From Desulfuromonadaceae bacterium (GTDB taxonomy: Bacteria; Desulfobacterota; Desulfuromonadia; Desulfuromonadales; Syntrophotaleaceae): 23,678 bases of DNA. The position numbers and the translations under genes are program-made. The notes under the pieces are model-generated. The model was not told the origin of the DNA. It saw only the letters and a program-made list of their open reading frames with translations, and ran no database searches. Positions 10,185 through 18,353 of this stretch are shown piece by piece (within the stretch, counting starts at the first letter, position 1; each line of letters opens with the position of its first letter). The stretch covers positions 1 through 23,678 of the forward strand of contig JAIOSZ010000067.1 in the NCBI GenBank assembly GCA_021107335.1, given 5' to 3'.

Positions 10185-11495
10185 GTGGTCAAGAGCATCC
10201 AGAACATTTTCAGTATACCGGAACTGCGGCGACGCATCCTGTTTACGCTTGGGATGCTCGCCGTTTATCGTGTAGGCTGCCATATCCCAACGCCTGGTAT
10301 CGATGCTCAGGTGCTCGCTACCTTTTTTGAGGGTAGCCAGGGGACTTTGCTTGGCATGGTCAGCGCCTTTACCGGCGGTGCATTGCAGCGTATGACGGTT
10401 TTCGCTCTCGGTATTATGCCCTATATCAGCGCCTCGATTATTATGCAGTTACTCGGCGTTGTTTTCGAGCCTGTTGAGCGCCTGTCCAAAGACGGCGAAC
10501 AGGGGCGTAAAACCATTACCAAGTGGACTCGTTACGGTACTATCGTCTTATCGATTGTGCAGGGGGCCGGGATTGCTGTCGGCCTGCAGCAGATGAGTGG
10601 CAAAGGCGGTGTATCGGTGGTACCCGATCCGGGGCTTGGCTTCATTCTGTTGACGGTGTTGACTTTGACCGCCGGTACCGCTTTCATTATGTGGTTGGGT
10701 GAGCAGATCACCGAGCGGGGTATCGGCAACGGTATTTCACTGATCATTTTTGCCGGAATCGTCGCCAATATGCCCTCTGCTGTGGTTAACACGCTGCGGC
10801 TTATGAATACTGGTGCTGTCAGCTTGTTTGTCATGATCGTTATTCTGGCAGTCATGATTGCGGTTATTGGCGCTATCGTCTTCATGGAACGGGGCCAGCG
10901 GCGTCTGCCGATCCACTATGCTAAGCGCGTAGTAGGCATGCGCAATTACGGCGGACAGAAGAGCCACCTGCCACTCAAGGTAAATATGAGTGGGGTTATC
11001 CCGCCGATCTTTGCCAGCTCTATTATCATGTTTCCCGCGACTATCGCCAATTTGGTCGAGATTGAATGGATGAAGGTCTTTGCGGCCATGATGACGCCGA
11101 CCCATCTACTATATAACGTCATTTTTGTTGCATTTATCATCTTCTTCTGTTACTTCTACACGGCTGTTACCTTCAACCCGCTTGATGTGGCAGAAAACGT
11201 TAAAAAACAGGGGGGGTATATTCCTGGCATCCGACCAGGTAAAGCGACCTCTGATTATATTAATGACGTGTTGAATCGACTGACTTTTGCCGGTGCAATC
11301 TACATCGCTGCGGTTTGTGTATTGCCTACAATTTTGATTAGCTCGTTTAATGTGCAGTTCTTTTTTGGCGGTACCTCGCTACTCATTGTAGTCGGGGTCG
11401 GCCTTGATACTGCCGCACAAATCGAGGCACATCTGATCTCCCGGTCTTACGAGGGCTTTATGAAGGGCGTTACCCTCAGGGGCCGGCAGGGATAG
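10185..11495 (+). CDS. secY: Protein translocase channel subunit SecY (GTG start)
   Basis: SecY is the inner-membrane pore of the Sec translocon. The 436 residues give ten hydrophobic spans, roughly at 18-35, 71-92, 117-135, 150-170, 180-200, 211-234, 271-291, 308-330, 365-385 and 392-412. Signatures are YRVGCHIPTPGID near the N-terminus, GIMPYISASIIMQLL and GIGNGISLIIFAGI. Cytosolic loops contain RRLPIHYAKRVVG and the ENVKKQGGYIPGIRPG segment that contacts SecA and the ribosome. The start is GTG 10185 with GAGG (10172-10175) inside rplO at 9 bases. An upstream in-frame TTG at 10149 would add 12 residues lacking family similarity. Confidence 0.97.
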   Translation: MVKSIQNIFSIPELRRRILFTLGMLAVYRVGCHIPTPGIDAQVLATFFEGSQGTLLGMVSAFTGGALQRMTVFALGIMPYISASIIMQLLGVVFEPVERLSKDGEQGRKTITKWTRYGTIVLSIVQGAGIAVGLQQMSGKGGVSVVPDPGLGFILLTVLTLTAGTAFIMWLGEQITERGIGNGISLIIFAGIVANMPSAVVNTLRLMNTGAVSLFVMIVILAVMIAVIGAIVFMERGQRRLPIHYAKRVVGMRNYGGQKSHLPLKVNMSGVIPPIFASSIIMFPATIANLVEIEWMKVFAAMMTPTHLLYNVIFVAFIIFFCYFYTAVTFNPLDVAENVKKQGGYIPGIRPGKATSDYINDVLNRLTFAGAIYIAAVCVLPTILISSFNVQFFFGGTSLLIVVGVGLDTAAQIEAHLISRSYEGFMKGVTLRGRQG

Positions 11496-11510
11496 TATGG
11501 AGTGGAGCCA

Positions 11511-12158
11511 ATGAAGGTGATTTTTTTGGGCCCGCCCGGTTCGGGAAAAGGGACTCAAGCTAAAATGGTTTCCGAAAGATTGGGGATTCCGCAGGTCTCG
11601 ACGGGCGACATGCTTCGTTCAGCCGTTCGAGAAGGAACTCCCATGGGCCTCAAGGCAAAAGCCCTGATGGATTCGGGAGCGCTAGTTGCCGATGAGGTTG
11701 TGGTTGGGATTGTTCAGGAACGTCTGGTCAAGGTCGATTGTGAGCCAGGTTTTATCCTAGACGGATTCCCGCGGACTGTGCCTCAGGCCGATGCTTTACA
11801 GGCTTGCCTGGGGGGGCTCAATAAAAATCTTGATGCGGTTATATCTCTTGAGGTCGATAGTGACGCAGTGGTAGAGCGCATTACTGGTCGGCGCACCTGT
11901 CGCGATTGTGGCAAAATGTTTCATGTGCGTTTTGACCCGCCTGCTCAGGAAGATATCTGTGATGTTTGCGGCGGAGAACTTTATCTTCGTGACGACGACC
12001 AGGAAGCGACCATACGTAAGCGCCTTATGGTTTATGCTGAACAGACGGCACCTCTGATCGCCTATTATCAACAGTCAGGTCTCGTTTCTGCCATAGATGG
12101 TATGCAGGGTATTGCTCAAGTGCAGGATCAGATCCTGGTGGCTATGGGCCGCAAATAA
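11511..12158 (+). CDS. adk: Adenylate kinase, long form with zinc LID
   Basis: Adk catalyses the reversible reaction of ATP and AMP to two ADP in the cytosol. The 215 residues contain the P-loop GPPGSGKGT (7-15), the AMP-binding STGDMLR (30-36) and the signature FILDGFPRTVPQA (81-93). The LID domain carries Cys130, Cys133, Cys150 and Cys153 (C-x2-C-x16-C-x2-C), the zinc-binding variant. ATG 11511 is preceded by GGAG at 8-base spacing (11499-11502). A GTG at 11502 overlaps that site and was not used. The stop overlaps the map start by one base (TAATG). Confidence 0.97.
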   Translation: MKVIFLGPPGSGKGTQAKMVSERLGIPQVSTGDMLRSAVREGTPMGLKAKALMDSGALVADEVVVGIVQERLVKVDCEPGFILDGFPRTVPQADALQACLGGLNKNLDAVISLEVDSDAVVERITGRRTCRDCGKMFHVRFDPPAQEDICDVCGGELYLRDDDQEATIRKRLMVYAEQTAPLIAYYQQSGLVSAIDGMQGIAQVQDQILVAMGRK

Positions 12159-12907
12159 TGATTGTTTTGAAGTCCCGGGCGGAACTCGCTAAGATGAGGG
12201 ATGCCGGGAAGGTGGTTGCCGAAATACTCGCTCTTTTAAAAGAGCGTATTAAGCCGGGTGTAACTACTGCTGAACTTGACAGCCTGGCTGAAAAGGAATG
12301 CCGTAAGCGGGGGGCGAAACCGGCCTTTAAGGGCTACGGAGGCTTTCCTTACAGTATTTGTGCCTCACCTGATGATCAAGTTGTGCACGGGTTTCCCAAC
12401 ACCCTGCCGGTTTCTGAAGGGACTATCCTGAGTATCGATTTCGGGGTAATCTATCGGGGGTATTACGGTGACTCTGCTTTTACTGCGGCGGTCGGTTCGA
12501 TCAATGATCAGAAACGGCATTTGGTAGAGATCACAGAAAAATCTCTTTCTTTAGCCATTGAGCAAGTTTGCTGTGGTGGTTACCTTTATGACGTGGCACG
12601 GGCCGTTCAGGGTTGTGTTGAGGCTGAAGGATTCAGCGTTGTGAGGGAGTTTGTCGGGCACGGAATCGGCAAGGGGTTGCATGAAGAACCTCAGATTCCT
12701 AATTTTGTTCCTGATGCTGGACGTGGCGTTGAACTTAAACCCGGTATGACTTTGGCGATAGAGCCGATGGTTAATGCTGGCGCCCCGGGGGTGAAGATCT
12801 TACGGGATGGTTGGACGGCGGTTACTGTCGATGGACAACCGTCGGCACACTTCGAACATACGGTTGCAGTTACAGAGAACGGGCCCGAAATTTTAACCCA
12901 GATCTGA
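12158..12907 (+). CDS. map: Methionine aminopeptidase, type I
   Basis: Map removes the initiator Met from nascent proteins as they leave the ribosome. All catalytic positions of the pita-bread fold are visible in the 249 residues: His77 (VVHGFP), metal ligands Asp94 and Asp105 (11 apart, as in E. coli Map), His168 (VGHGIG), Glu202 (AIEPMV) and Glu233 (FEHTVAV), with His175 nearby. There is no N-terminal SH3-binding zinc finger. Coupled to adk by a 1-base overlap. The usual next gene, infA, is missing. Confidence 0.97.
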   Translation: MIVLKSRAELAKMRDAGKVVAEILALLKERIKPGVTTAELDSLAEKECRKRGAKPAFKGYGGFPYSICASPDDQVVHGFPNTLPVSEGTILSIDFGVIYRGYYGDSAFTAAVGSINDQKRHLVEITEKSLSLAIEQVCCGGYLYDVARAVQGCVEAEGFSVVREFVGHGIGKGLHEEPQIPNFVPDAGRGVELKPGMTLAIEPMVNAGAPGVKILRDGWTAVTVDGQPSAHFEHTVAVTENGPEILTQI

Positions 12908-12921
12908 TAGACACCCGGCAG

Positions 12922-12954
12922 AGGAAGGGGCGCTGTGGTCAAACGCTTCCTTTT
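12922..12954 (+). terminator. Weak hairpin plus short T run between map and rpmJ
   Basis: AGGAAG (12922-12927) pairs with CTTCCT (12946-12951). A further two-base CG/CG pair lies beyond a three-G bulge, with an 11-base loop, and TTTT follows. The stem is short and bulged and the T run is brief, so at most partial termination or an RNA-processing site is expected. It occupies the 80-base gap where infA would lie, the widest gap inside the ribosomal block. Confidence 0.25.
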
Positions 12955-12987
12955 AGCCGACTTCTTAATAGGACAAAGGAACAATCA

Positions 12988-13101
12988 ATGAAAGTGCGAG
13001 CTTCGGTCAAACCGATTTGCGTCAAGTGTAAAGTCATTAAGCGCAAGGGAATTCTTAGGGTCATCTGCGAAAATCCCAAGCACAAGCAGAAACAGGGATA
13101 A
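12988..13101 (+). CDS. rpmJ: 50S ribosomal protein L36, zinc-binding C+ form
   Basis: L36 is the smallest 50S protein and stabilises 23S rRNA near the L7/L12 base. The 37-residue product starts [17 protein letters not shown] and has Cys11, Cys14, Cys27 and His32, the C-x2-C-x12-C-x4-H zinc site of the C+ form. AAAGGA ends 7 bases before ATG 12988. A longer in-frame reading from 12811 exists but overlaps the map coding region and is not needed. The alpha block (rpsM onward) follows after 21 bases. Confidence 0.96.
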   Translation: MKVRASVKPICVKCKVIKRKGILRVICENPKHKQKQG

Positions 13102-13122
13102 CCGGATCAGGAGGAAAATACA

Positions 13123-13491
13123 TTGGCACGTATTGCTGGTATCGATTTACCAAGAAATAAGCGGATTGAGGTAGCCCTCACCTACATCTTTGGTGTGGGT
13201 CGGTCTTTGTCCCAGGATGTTTTACAAAAGGCTGGAGTAGAGCCCAATACCCGTACTGACGATCTAACCGACGCTGAAGTCGGTAAGATTAGAGAGGTTA
13301 TTGACGGCGGATATCAGGTTGAAGGCGATCTGCGCCGAGTGATCTCAACCAATATCAAACGGCTCATGGATTTGGGTTGCTATCGTGGCCTGCGTCATCG
13401 CCGCGGTCTGCCGGTGCGCGGACAGAAAACCAAAACCAACGCCCGGACCCGTAAGGGACCTAGAAAAACTGTGGCTGGTAAGAAGAAATAA
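13123..13491 (+). CDS. rpsM: 30S ribosomal protein S13 (TTG start)
   Basis: S13 lies in the 30S head, contacts the P-site tRNA and bridges to L5. The 122-residue protein begins [26 protein letters not shown]. It has the helix-two-turn-helix region and the C-terminal signature [20 protein letters not shown], then [11 protein letters not shown]. The start is TTG 13123 with AGGAGGA (13109-13115) at 7 bases. No in-frame ATG or GTG precedes the invariant N-terminus. Confidence 0.97.
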   Translation: MARIAGIDLPRNKRIEVALTYIFGVGRSLSQDVLQKAGVEPNTRTDDLTDAEVGKIREVIDGGYQVEGDLRRVISTNIKRLMDLGCYRGLRHRRGLPVRGQKTKTNARTRKGPRKTVAGKKK

Positions 13492-13502
13492 TTGGAGGAA
13501 CC

Positions 13503-13898
13503 ATGGCTAAGCCTGGTAAGAAGACGGTAAGAAAGAGTAGAGAAAAAAAGAATGTTGCCAACGGCATTGCGCACATTCAGGCGACCTTCAACAATACAAT
13601 CGTGACGTTCACCGACGTCAGCGGTAATGTGGTTTCATGGTCAACCTGTGGCGCCAATAGCTTTAAGGGCTCTCGTAAAAGTACTCCCTTTGCCGCCCAG
13701 ATTGCTGCAGAGGAAGCTGCCAAGAAAGCCCAGGATCACGGTATGCGCTCGGTTGAAATTCGTGTTAAGGGTCCCGGGTCCGGCCGTGAGTCGGCTCTGC
13801 GAGCCATTTCGGCTGCTGGCCTCAACATCAGTATGATCAAAGATGTGACCCCTATTCCGCACAACGGTTGTCGTCCGCCGAAGCGCAGAAGAGTCTAA
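13503..13898 (+). CDS. rpsK: 30S ribosomal protein S11
   Basis: S11 lines the mRNA exit platform of the 30S subunit. The 131 residues contain [20 protein letters not shown], the [21 protein letters not shown] helix in family spacing, and the C-terminal [18 protein letters not shown] signature. ATG 13503 is preceded by GGAGGAA (13494-13500), close to the start. Eleven bases separate it from rpsM. Confidence 0.97.
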   Translation: MAKPGKKTVRKSREKKNVANGIAHIQATFNNTIVTFTDVSGNVVSWSTCGANSFKGSRKSTPFAAQIAAEEAAKKAQDHGMRSVEIRVKGPGSGRESALRAISAAGLNISMIKDVTPIPHNGCRPPKRRRV

Positions 13899-13904
13899 CC
13901 ATAC

Positions 13905-13911
13905 AAGGAGG
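13905..13911 (+). promoter_or_regulatory. Shine-Dalgarno that bypasses a decoy ATG to set the rpsD TTG start
   Basis: AAGGAGG ends directly before an out-of-frame ATG at 13912, which opens a four-codon frame (M-N-V-G-stop). It lies 7 bases from the in-frame TTG at 13919. Spacing excludes the ATG, so TTG is the start. The layout parallels rpsC. Confidence 0.7.
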
Positions 13912-13918
13912 ATGAACG

Positions 13919-14548
13919 TTGGCTAGATATACTGGACCCGTCTGCCGTCAGTGTAGAAGGGAAAATATGAAGTTGTTCCTGAAAGGGGACAGGTGCTATA
14001 CCGACAAGTGTGCTGTTGAGCGGCGGAACTATGCCCCGGGGGTTCATGGCCAGGGTCGTGTTAAGGTTACCGAATACGGAACCCAGCTGCGTGAAAAGCA
14101 GCGCGTTAAGCGCACCTACGGTCTGTTGGAAAAGCAGTTTCGTGCCTATTTTGGTAAGGCCGATCGTGCCAAGGGTGTTACCGGTGAGAACTTGCTGGTG
14201 CTGCTTGAGCGTCGCCTTGATAGCGTGATTTACCGTCTCGGCTTTGCCAGTTCCCGTAATGAGGCCCGTTTGCTCATCCGTCAGGGGCACTTTCTGGTCA
14301 ACGGTCGCAAGTGTAATATCCCTTCCTTGCTCGTGCGGATCAACGATGTTGTTGAATTGCGTGAAAAGAGCCGTCAGATTACACGCATTACCGATTCTCT
14401 CGATGGTGTTATGCGGCGTGGCGTACCCTCCTGGGTTGAGTTGGAGCGAGATGCTTTTAAAGGGACCCTAAAGACCCTGCCCGTTCGTGAAGAGATGACG
14501 ACTCCTGCGTTCCAGGAACAGCTAATCGTCGAGCTCTATTCGAAGTAA
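13919..14548 (+). CDS. rpsD: 30S ribosomal protein S4, zinc-binding form (TTG start)
   Basis: S4 nucleates 30S body assembly and, in E. coli, represses the alpha operon. The 209 residues begin [15 protein letters not shown]. Cys9, Cys12, Cys26 and Cys31 form a zinc knuckle absent from enteric S4. The S4 RNA-binding domain spans about 98-160 ([19 protein letters not shown], then [10 protein letters not shown]). The protein ends LIVELYSK, as is normal. rpoA begins 42 bases downstream. Confidence 0.97.
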   Translation: MARYTGPVCRQCRRENMKLFLKGDRCYTDKCAVERRNYAPGVHGQGRVKVTEYGTQLREKQRVKRTYGLLEKQFRAYFGKADRAKGVTGENLLVLLERRLDSVIYRLGFASSRNEARLLIRQGHFLVNGRKCNIPSLLVRINDVVELREKSRQITRITDSLDGVMRRGVPSWVELERDAFKGTLKTLPVREEMTTPAFQEQLIVELYSK

Positions 14549-14590
14549 TCGCGACATGGGGCGGTTGTAACCTCATTATGGAGGATCCGG

Positions 14591-15607
14591 ATGTATAAAA
14601 ACTGGAGAGATCTCATCAAGCCCAAGCGCCTCCAGATTGAATCGGACAGCCTGTCTGATTGTTATGGAAAGTTTAAGGCGGAGCCTTTTGAGCGTGGATT
14701 CGGTACCACTTTGGGTAATGCCTTACGGCGAGTGCTTCTGTCGTCTTTGCAGGGAGCTGCTGTCACTTCCGTGCGGATCAAGGGTGTCCTCCATGAGTTC
14801 TCTACCATCCCCGGTGTTACTGAGGATGTTACCGATATTATTCTGAACCTTAAAGGTGTGCTGCTTAAGTTGCACGGTAGCGAGGGACGAAATATTCGTA
14901 TCGTTAAAAAGGGCGCCGGGGTCATTACAGCCGGTGATATCGTGACCGATTCTCACGTCGAGGTACTTAATCCCGACCATCACATTCTGACCTGTTCTAA
15001 AGAGGCCGATGTGGAGATCGACATGGTCGTGGCCCTAGGTAAGGGATATGTTCCGGCAGAGCGTAATCGCGATGAAAAGGCACCGGTTGGTACTATCCCT
15101 ATCGATGCCATCTTTTCGCCCATCAAGAAAGTCAATTTTACTGTGACCAATGCTCGTGTTGGTCAGATTACTGACTTCGACAAGCTGAACCTTGAGGTCT
15201 TCACGGATGGCAGTGTTCGAGCTGATGATGCCGTCGCCTACGGGGCCAAGATTCTTAAAGAGCAGTTACAGATCTTTATCAATTTTGATGAAGAGGCCGA
15301 AGTGCTTGGCGTTGATGAGAACGAAGAGGGTCGAAAGATCAATGAAAACCTCTATCGCTCGGTAGACGAACTTGAGCTTTCGGTGCGCAGTGCCAATTGC
15401 CTAAAAAATGCCAATATTCACCTGATCGGTGATCTTGTGCAGCGATCCGAAGCAGAAATGCTTAAAACCCAGAACTTTGGGCGTAAATCACTGAATGAGA
15501 TCAAGGACATCTTGGCTGAGATGGGCTTGTCCCTGGGGTTGGCTCTGGACGGATTTCCTGATCCTGAATATCTAAAGCTGATTCGTGAGGGTAGCGAGGA
15601 CGTTTGA
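14591..15607 (+). CDS. rpoA: DNA-directed RNA polymerase subunit alpha
   Basis: Alpha dimerises to nucleate RNA polymerase assembly, and its C-terminal domain contacts UP elements and activators. The 338 residues show the N-terminal assembly motif [20 protein letters not shown] (33-52). Domain 2 has [14 protein letters not shown] charged linker near 232-256 leads to the C-terminal domain with [15 protein letters not shown] (Arg266, equivalent to the DNA-contacting Arg265 of E. coli) and [19 protein letters not shown] is 5 bases before ATG 14591. Identity is certain. Confidence 0.98.
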   Translation: MYKNWRDLIKPKRLQIESDSLSDCYGKFKAEPFERGFGTTLGNALRRVLLSSLQGAAVTSVRIKGVLHEFSTIPGVTEDVTDIILNLKGVLLKLHGSEGRNIRIVKKGAGVITAGDIVTDSHVEVLNPDHHILTCSKEADVEIDMVVALGKGYVPAERNRDEKAPVGTIPIDAIFSPIKKVNFTVTNARVGQITDFDKLNLEVFTDGSVRADDAVAYGAKILKEQLQIFINFDEEAEVLGVDENEEGRKINENLYRSVDELELSVRSANCLKNANIHLIGDLVQRSEAEMLKTQNFGRKSLNEIKDILAEMGLSLGLALDGFPDPEYLKLIREGSEDV

Positions 15608-15651
15608 TCCTCAGATACCCCGTTAAGTAACGAAGAAAGGACCGTAGAACC

Positions 15652-16125
15652 ATGCGTCACAATAAATCCGGCAGGCGGCTCGGCCGCAATTCGAGTCATC
15701 GGGCCGCAATGATGCGCAACATGGTGACATCACTTCTCGATCATGAAAAGATCACCACTACCACAACCCGGGCTAAGGAGTTGCGGAAACTTGCCGAGAA
15801 GATGATCACCCTCGGTAAGCGTGGAGATTTGCATGCCCGTCGCCAGGCCCTGCAGGTCATTCGTGATCGCAAGGTGGTTGCTAAGTTGTTTGAAATGGTC
15901 GCGCTTCGCTATAAAGATCGTCCTGGTGGCTACACCCGGATTTTGAAGCTCGGTAACCGTGTAGGTGACAACGCGCCGATCTGTCAGATCGAATTGGTTG
16001 AGGAGGAGTTCACTCCCCGGCCTAAAAAAGTTGTTTCTGTTGCTGCGGCTGAAGTAGCCCCCGTAGTAGAGGCTGTTGATGAAGTCCCGGCCGAGACAGA
16101 AGTCGAAGCTGAAGACAAAGATTAA
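15652..16125 (+). CDS. rplQ: 50S ribosomal protein L17 with acidic C-terminal tail
   Basis: L17 surrounds the tunnel exit. The core, residues 1 to about 120, is canonical: [37 protein letters not shown], and [18 protein letters not shown]. After [10 protein letters not shown] the protein continues for some 30 residues rich in Ala, Val, Glu and Asp (for example [12 protein letters not shown]), giving 157 residues against about 120-130 in many bacteria. The tail has no recognisable domain and is probably disordered. The gene is the last of the ribosomal block, before a strong terminator. Confidence 0.96.
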   Translation: MRHNKSGRRLGRNSSHRAAMMRNMVTSLLDHEKITTTTTRAKELRKLAEKMITLGKRGDLHARRQALQVIRDRKVVAKLFEMVALRYKDRPGGYTRILKLGNRVGDNAPICQIELVEEEFTPRPKKVVSVAAAEVAPVVEAVDEVPAETEVEAEDKD

Positions 16126-16144
16126 AGATTCAATTTAGTTCTGT

Positions 16145-16184
16145 AAAAAAAGGCAAGGAGTTATATCTCCTTGCCTTTTTTTTT
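16145..16184 (+). terminator. Strong intrinsic terminator ending the ribosomal block
   Basis: The nine-base arms GGCAAGGAG (16152-16160) and CTCCTTGCC (16167-16175) pair perfectly around a six-base loop (TTATAT). Seven As precede the stem and nine Ts follow it, so the hairpin can extend to about 16 pairs. The symmetry would allow it to act in both directions, although no minus-strand gene is seen nearby. It separates rplQ from trpE. Confidence 0.95.
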
Positions 16185-16206
16185 GTTGGGGCCATTGGCT
16201 TGAATC

Positions 16207-16234
16207 TTGACCAATTACGGTTTTCCATGATAGC
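16207..16234 (+). promoter_or_regulatory. Candidate trp operon promoter
   Basis: The 79 bases between the terminator and trpE must contain the trp promoter if the terminator is efficient. The best sigma-70-like -35 is TTGACC (16207-16212). A poor -10, GATAGC (16229-16234), lies 16 bases on. The match is weak and no operator palindrome was recognised, so this is a placement guess. Confidence 0.3.
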
Positions 16235-16263
16235 TTTGCCACCTTAAGTTACTGGAGCCCATA

Positions 16264-17745
16264 ATGTATTTTCCTTCTTTAGAAAAGTTTTGCAGTCTTG
16301 CCAAACAGGGTAATCTAATACCGGTTTATCGCGAGATTTTGGCCGATATGGAAACGCCCGTTTCCGCTTTCAAAAAAATCGATGACGGGCAGAATGCTTT
16401 TCTACTGGAAAGTATCGCTGGCGGTGAAAAGTGGGCTCGGTATTCTTTTCTTGGCAGTAATCCCGGTAAGATTTTCCGCTGCAATGGCGAGTCCTACGAA
16501 GTTTTGGATCGAACTGGTGTTGTGCACAGCGGCTGCAGTAACGATCCTCTTGCTGAAATCAAACGGTTTATGGCGGCTTATCGGCCCGTGCAGGTCGAGG
16601 GTCTGCCTCCCTTTTTCGGCGGTCTAGTCGGCTACTTAAGCTATGATATGGTGCGGTTTTTTGAGCATTTGCCGTCGTCCTCCAGCCCGCAGATTGGGGC
16701 TTATGATGCCTGTTTTCTGCTAACCGATACCTTGCTTATCTTTGATAATGTCGCTCAGACCATCAAGGTAGTGTGCAACGTCGAGCTGGCAGAAGATGAG
16801 GACCCGGTACAGGCCTATTCTCAGGCCCAGATAGCTATCGACCGCCTGATCGAACAATTGCGCAGTCCCTTGGCTGATATCCCTGGCGATGCGGATTACG
16901 GGCCGGCAGAGGAATTCGTCTCCGATTTTACTGAAGAGGGGTTCATGGCCGCCGTCGAACAATGCAAGGAATATGTTCGTGCCGGCGATATTATTCAGGT
17001 GGTTTTATCGCAGCGCCTCTCCGGTCGTCTTGGGGCGCCCCCCTTCGATGTTTATCGAGCCTTGCGTACCTTGAATCCTTCACCGTATATGTTTTTTCTC
17101 CGTTTTGACAAGACCCTGGTGATAGGCGCTTCTCCTGAAGTGCTGGTGCGTAAAGTTGGAGCCGGGGTTGAGGTTCGGCCCATAGCCGGTACGCGGCCGC
17201 GAGGGTCCACCGTCGATGAAGATCTGCAGCTCGAAGAAGAACTTCTGGCCGATCCAAAGGAATGCGCCGAGCATATCATGCTGGTTGATTTGGGTCGTAA
17301 CGATATCGGCCGGGTTTGCCGCACCGGTTCGGTCGAGGTAAGCGAGTTAATGGTCATAGAACGTTACTCTCATGTCATGCACATTGTTTCCAATGTGCAT
17401 GGTCTGTTGCGTTCTGATTGCGATGCCTACGATGTGTTGCGGGCCACCTTCCCGGCGGGTACCCTGAGTGGCGCTCCGAAAATACGGGCCATGGAAATTA
17501 TCGATGAATTGGAACCAGCCCGCAGGGAGATCTACGGCGGTGCCGTAGGGTATTTTTCCTTCTCTGGCAATATGGATATGGCCATTGCTATTCGTACTTT
17601 GGTCGTCCACGACGACCGAATATATCTACAGGCCGGGGCTGGTATCGTGGCCGATTCTGATCCGGCCGCTGAATATCAGGAAACCTTGAGCAAGGCTCGT
17701 GGCGTGATGAAAGCTATCGAAATGGCGCGAAAGGGGCTTGATTGA
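16264..17745 (+). CDS. trpE: Anthranilate synthase component I
   Basis: TrpE makes anthranilate from chorismate, using ammonia supplied by TrpG; this is the first committed step to tryptophan. The 493 residues carry the feedback-site motifs LLES (47-50) and NPSPYM (271-276), so inhibition by tryptophan is likely. Catalytic-domain motifs are [10 protein letters not shown] (305-314), the [12 protein letters not shown] stretch, [15 protein letters not shown] (403-417) and [15 protein letters not shown] 16264 has GGAG at 16254-16257. The motifs and neighbouring trpG favour trpE over pabB. trpG begins one base after the stop. Confidence 0.96.
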   Translation: MYFPSLEKFCSLAKQGNLIPVYREILADMETPVSAFKKIDDGQNAFLLESIAGGEKWARYSFLGSNPGKIFRCNGESYEVLDRTGVVHSGCSNDPLAEIKRFMAAYRPVQVEGLPPFFGGLVGYLSYDMVRFFEHLPSSSSPQIGAYDACFLLTDTLLIFDNVAQTIKVVCNVELAEDEDPVQAYSQAQIAIDRLIEQLRSPLADIPGDADYGPAEEFVSDFTEEGFMAAVEQCKEYVRAGDIIQVVLSQRLSGRLGAPPFDVYRALRTLNPSPYMFFLRFDKTLVIGASPEVLVRKVGAGVEVRPIAGTRPRGSTVDEDLQLEEELLADPKECAEHIMLVDLGRNDIGRVCRTGSVEVSELMVIERYSHVMHIVSNVHGLLRSDCDAYDVLRATFPAGTLSGAPKIRAMEIIDELEPARREIYGGAVGYFSFSGNMDMAIAIRTLVVHDDRIYLQAGAGIVADSDPAAEYQETLSKARGVMKAIEMARKGLD

Positions 17746-17746
17746 C

Positions 17747-18313
17747 ATGCTGCTGATGCTTGATAACTACGACTCTTTTACTTATAACCTGGTTCAGTAC
17801 TTTCAAGAACTTGGCGAAGAAGTGAGAGTTTTTCGTAACGATAAGATCTCGGTAGCGGAAATCGCTGCTCTGCATCCGCGGCGGTTGGTAGTTTCTCCGG
17901 GGCCTTGCTCCCCGGAGGAAGCCGGTATTTCAGTCAGCGCTATTCAACAGTTGGCCGGTAAAATGCCAATTCTTGGCGTCTGTTTGGGTCATCAGTCCAT
18001 GGCCCATGCTTTTGGTGGGCGTGTGGTGCGCGCGGAAAATTTGATGCACGGCAAAACTAGTCCTGTTTATCATGACCATCAAGGGCTGTTTAAGGGCTTA
18101 TCTTGCCCTTTTGATGCCACCCGATATCATTCGCTGATCGTAGAGCGGGCCACCTTGCCGTCAGAATTTGAAATCAGTGCCTGGACCGACGCCGATGAGA
18201 TCATGGGCATGCGGCATCGAGAATTGCCCCTGTGGGGGGTGCAATTTCACCCCGAGTCGATTCTGACCGTAGAAGGCAAACGCCTCCTGCATAACTTTCT
18301 GGAAATGACCTGA
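17747..18313 (+). CDS. trpG: Anthranilate synthase glutamine amidotransferase component II
   Basis: TrpG hydrolyses glutamine and channels ammonia to TrpE. The 188 residues are a class I amidotransferase with nucleophile Cys79 (GVCLGHQ) and the His168/Glu170 pair (VQFHPES). The oxyanion-loop region [11 protein letters not shown] lies at 50-60. The protein is a stand-alone domain, not fused to TrpD. ATG 17747 has AGGGG at 10-base spacing and gives [17 protein letters not shown] 17738 and ATG 17756 are less likely. A partner shared with PabB is possible, as in other bacteria. Confidence 0.95.
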   Translation: MLLMLDNYDSFTYNLVQYFQELGEEVRVFRNDKISVAEIAALHPRRLVVSPGPCSPEEAGISVSAIQQLAGKMPILGVCLGHQSMAHAFGGRVVRAENLMHGKTSPVYHDHQGLFKGLSCPFDATRYHSLIVERATLPSEFEISAWTDADEIMGMRHRELPLWGVQFHPESILTVEGKRLLHNFLEMT

Positions 18314-18353
18314 GCTTTTTTCAGGTACAGGTATTGTCCTTGTTGAGGCTGCC

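Noticed and set aside
11502..11510. Upstream GTG start for adk
   Set aside because: It would overlap the GGAG serving ATG 11511, and known Adk proteins begin at the MKVIFLGPPG-type N-terminus.
12811..12987. N-terminal extension of the rpmJ frame
   Set aside because: It lies in the 3' end of map in another frame and in the gap; L36 is complete from ATG 12988.
13627..13836. Overlapping plus-strand frame inside rpsK, with similar frames inside rpsD and rpoA
   Set aside because: These are alternative-frame readings of conserved genes without ribosome-binding sites or recognisable products.
16227..16247. Six-codon frame (M-I-A-L-P-P) before trpE as a possible trp leader peptide
   Set aside because: It has no Trp codon, no ribosome-binding site and no downstream attenuator hairpin.
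18308..18326. Terminator between trpG and trpD
   Set aside because: The T run is in the loop, not after the stem, and the stem is only 6 bp, so intrinsic termination is not expected.
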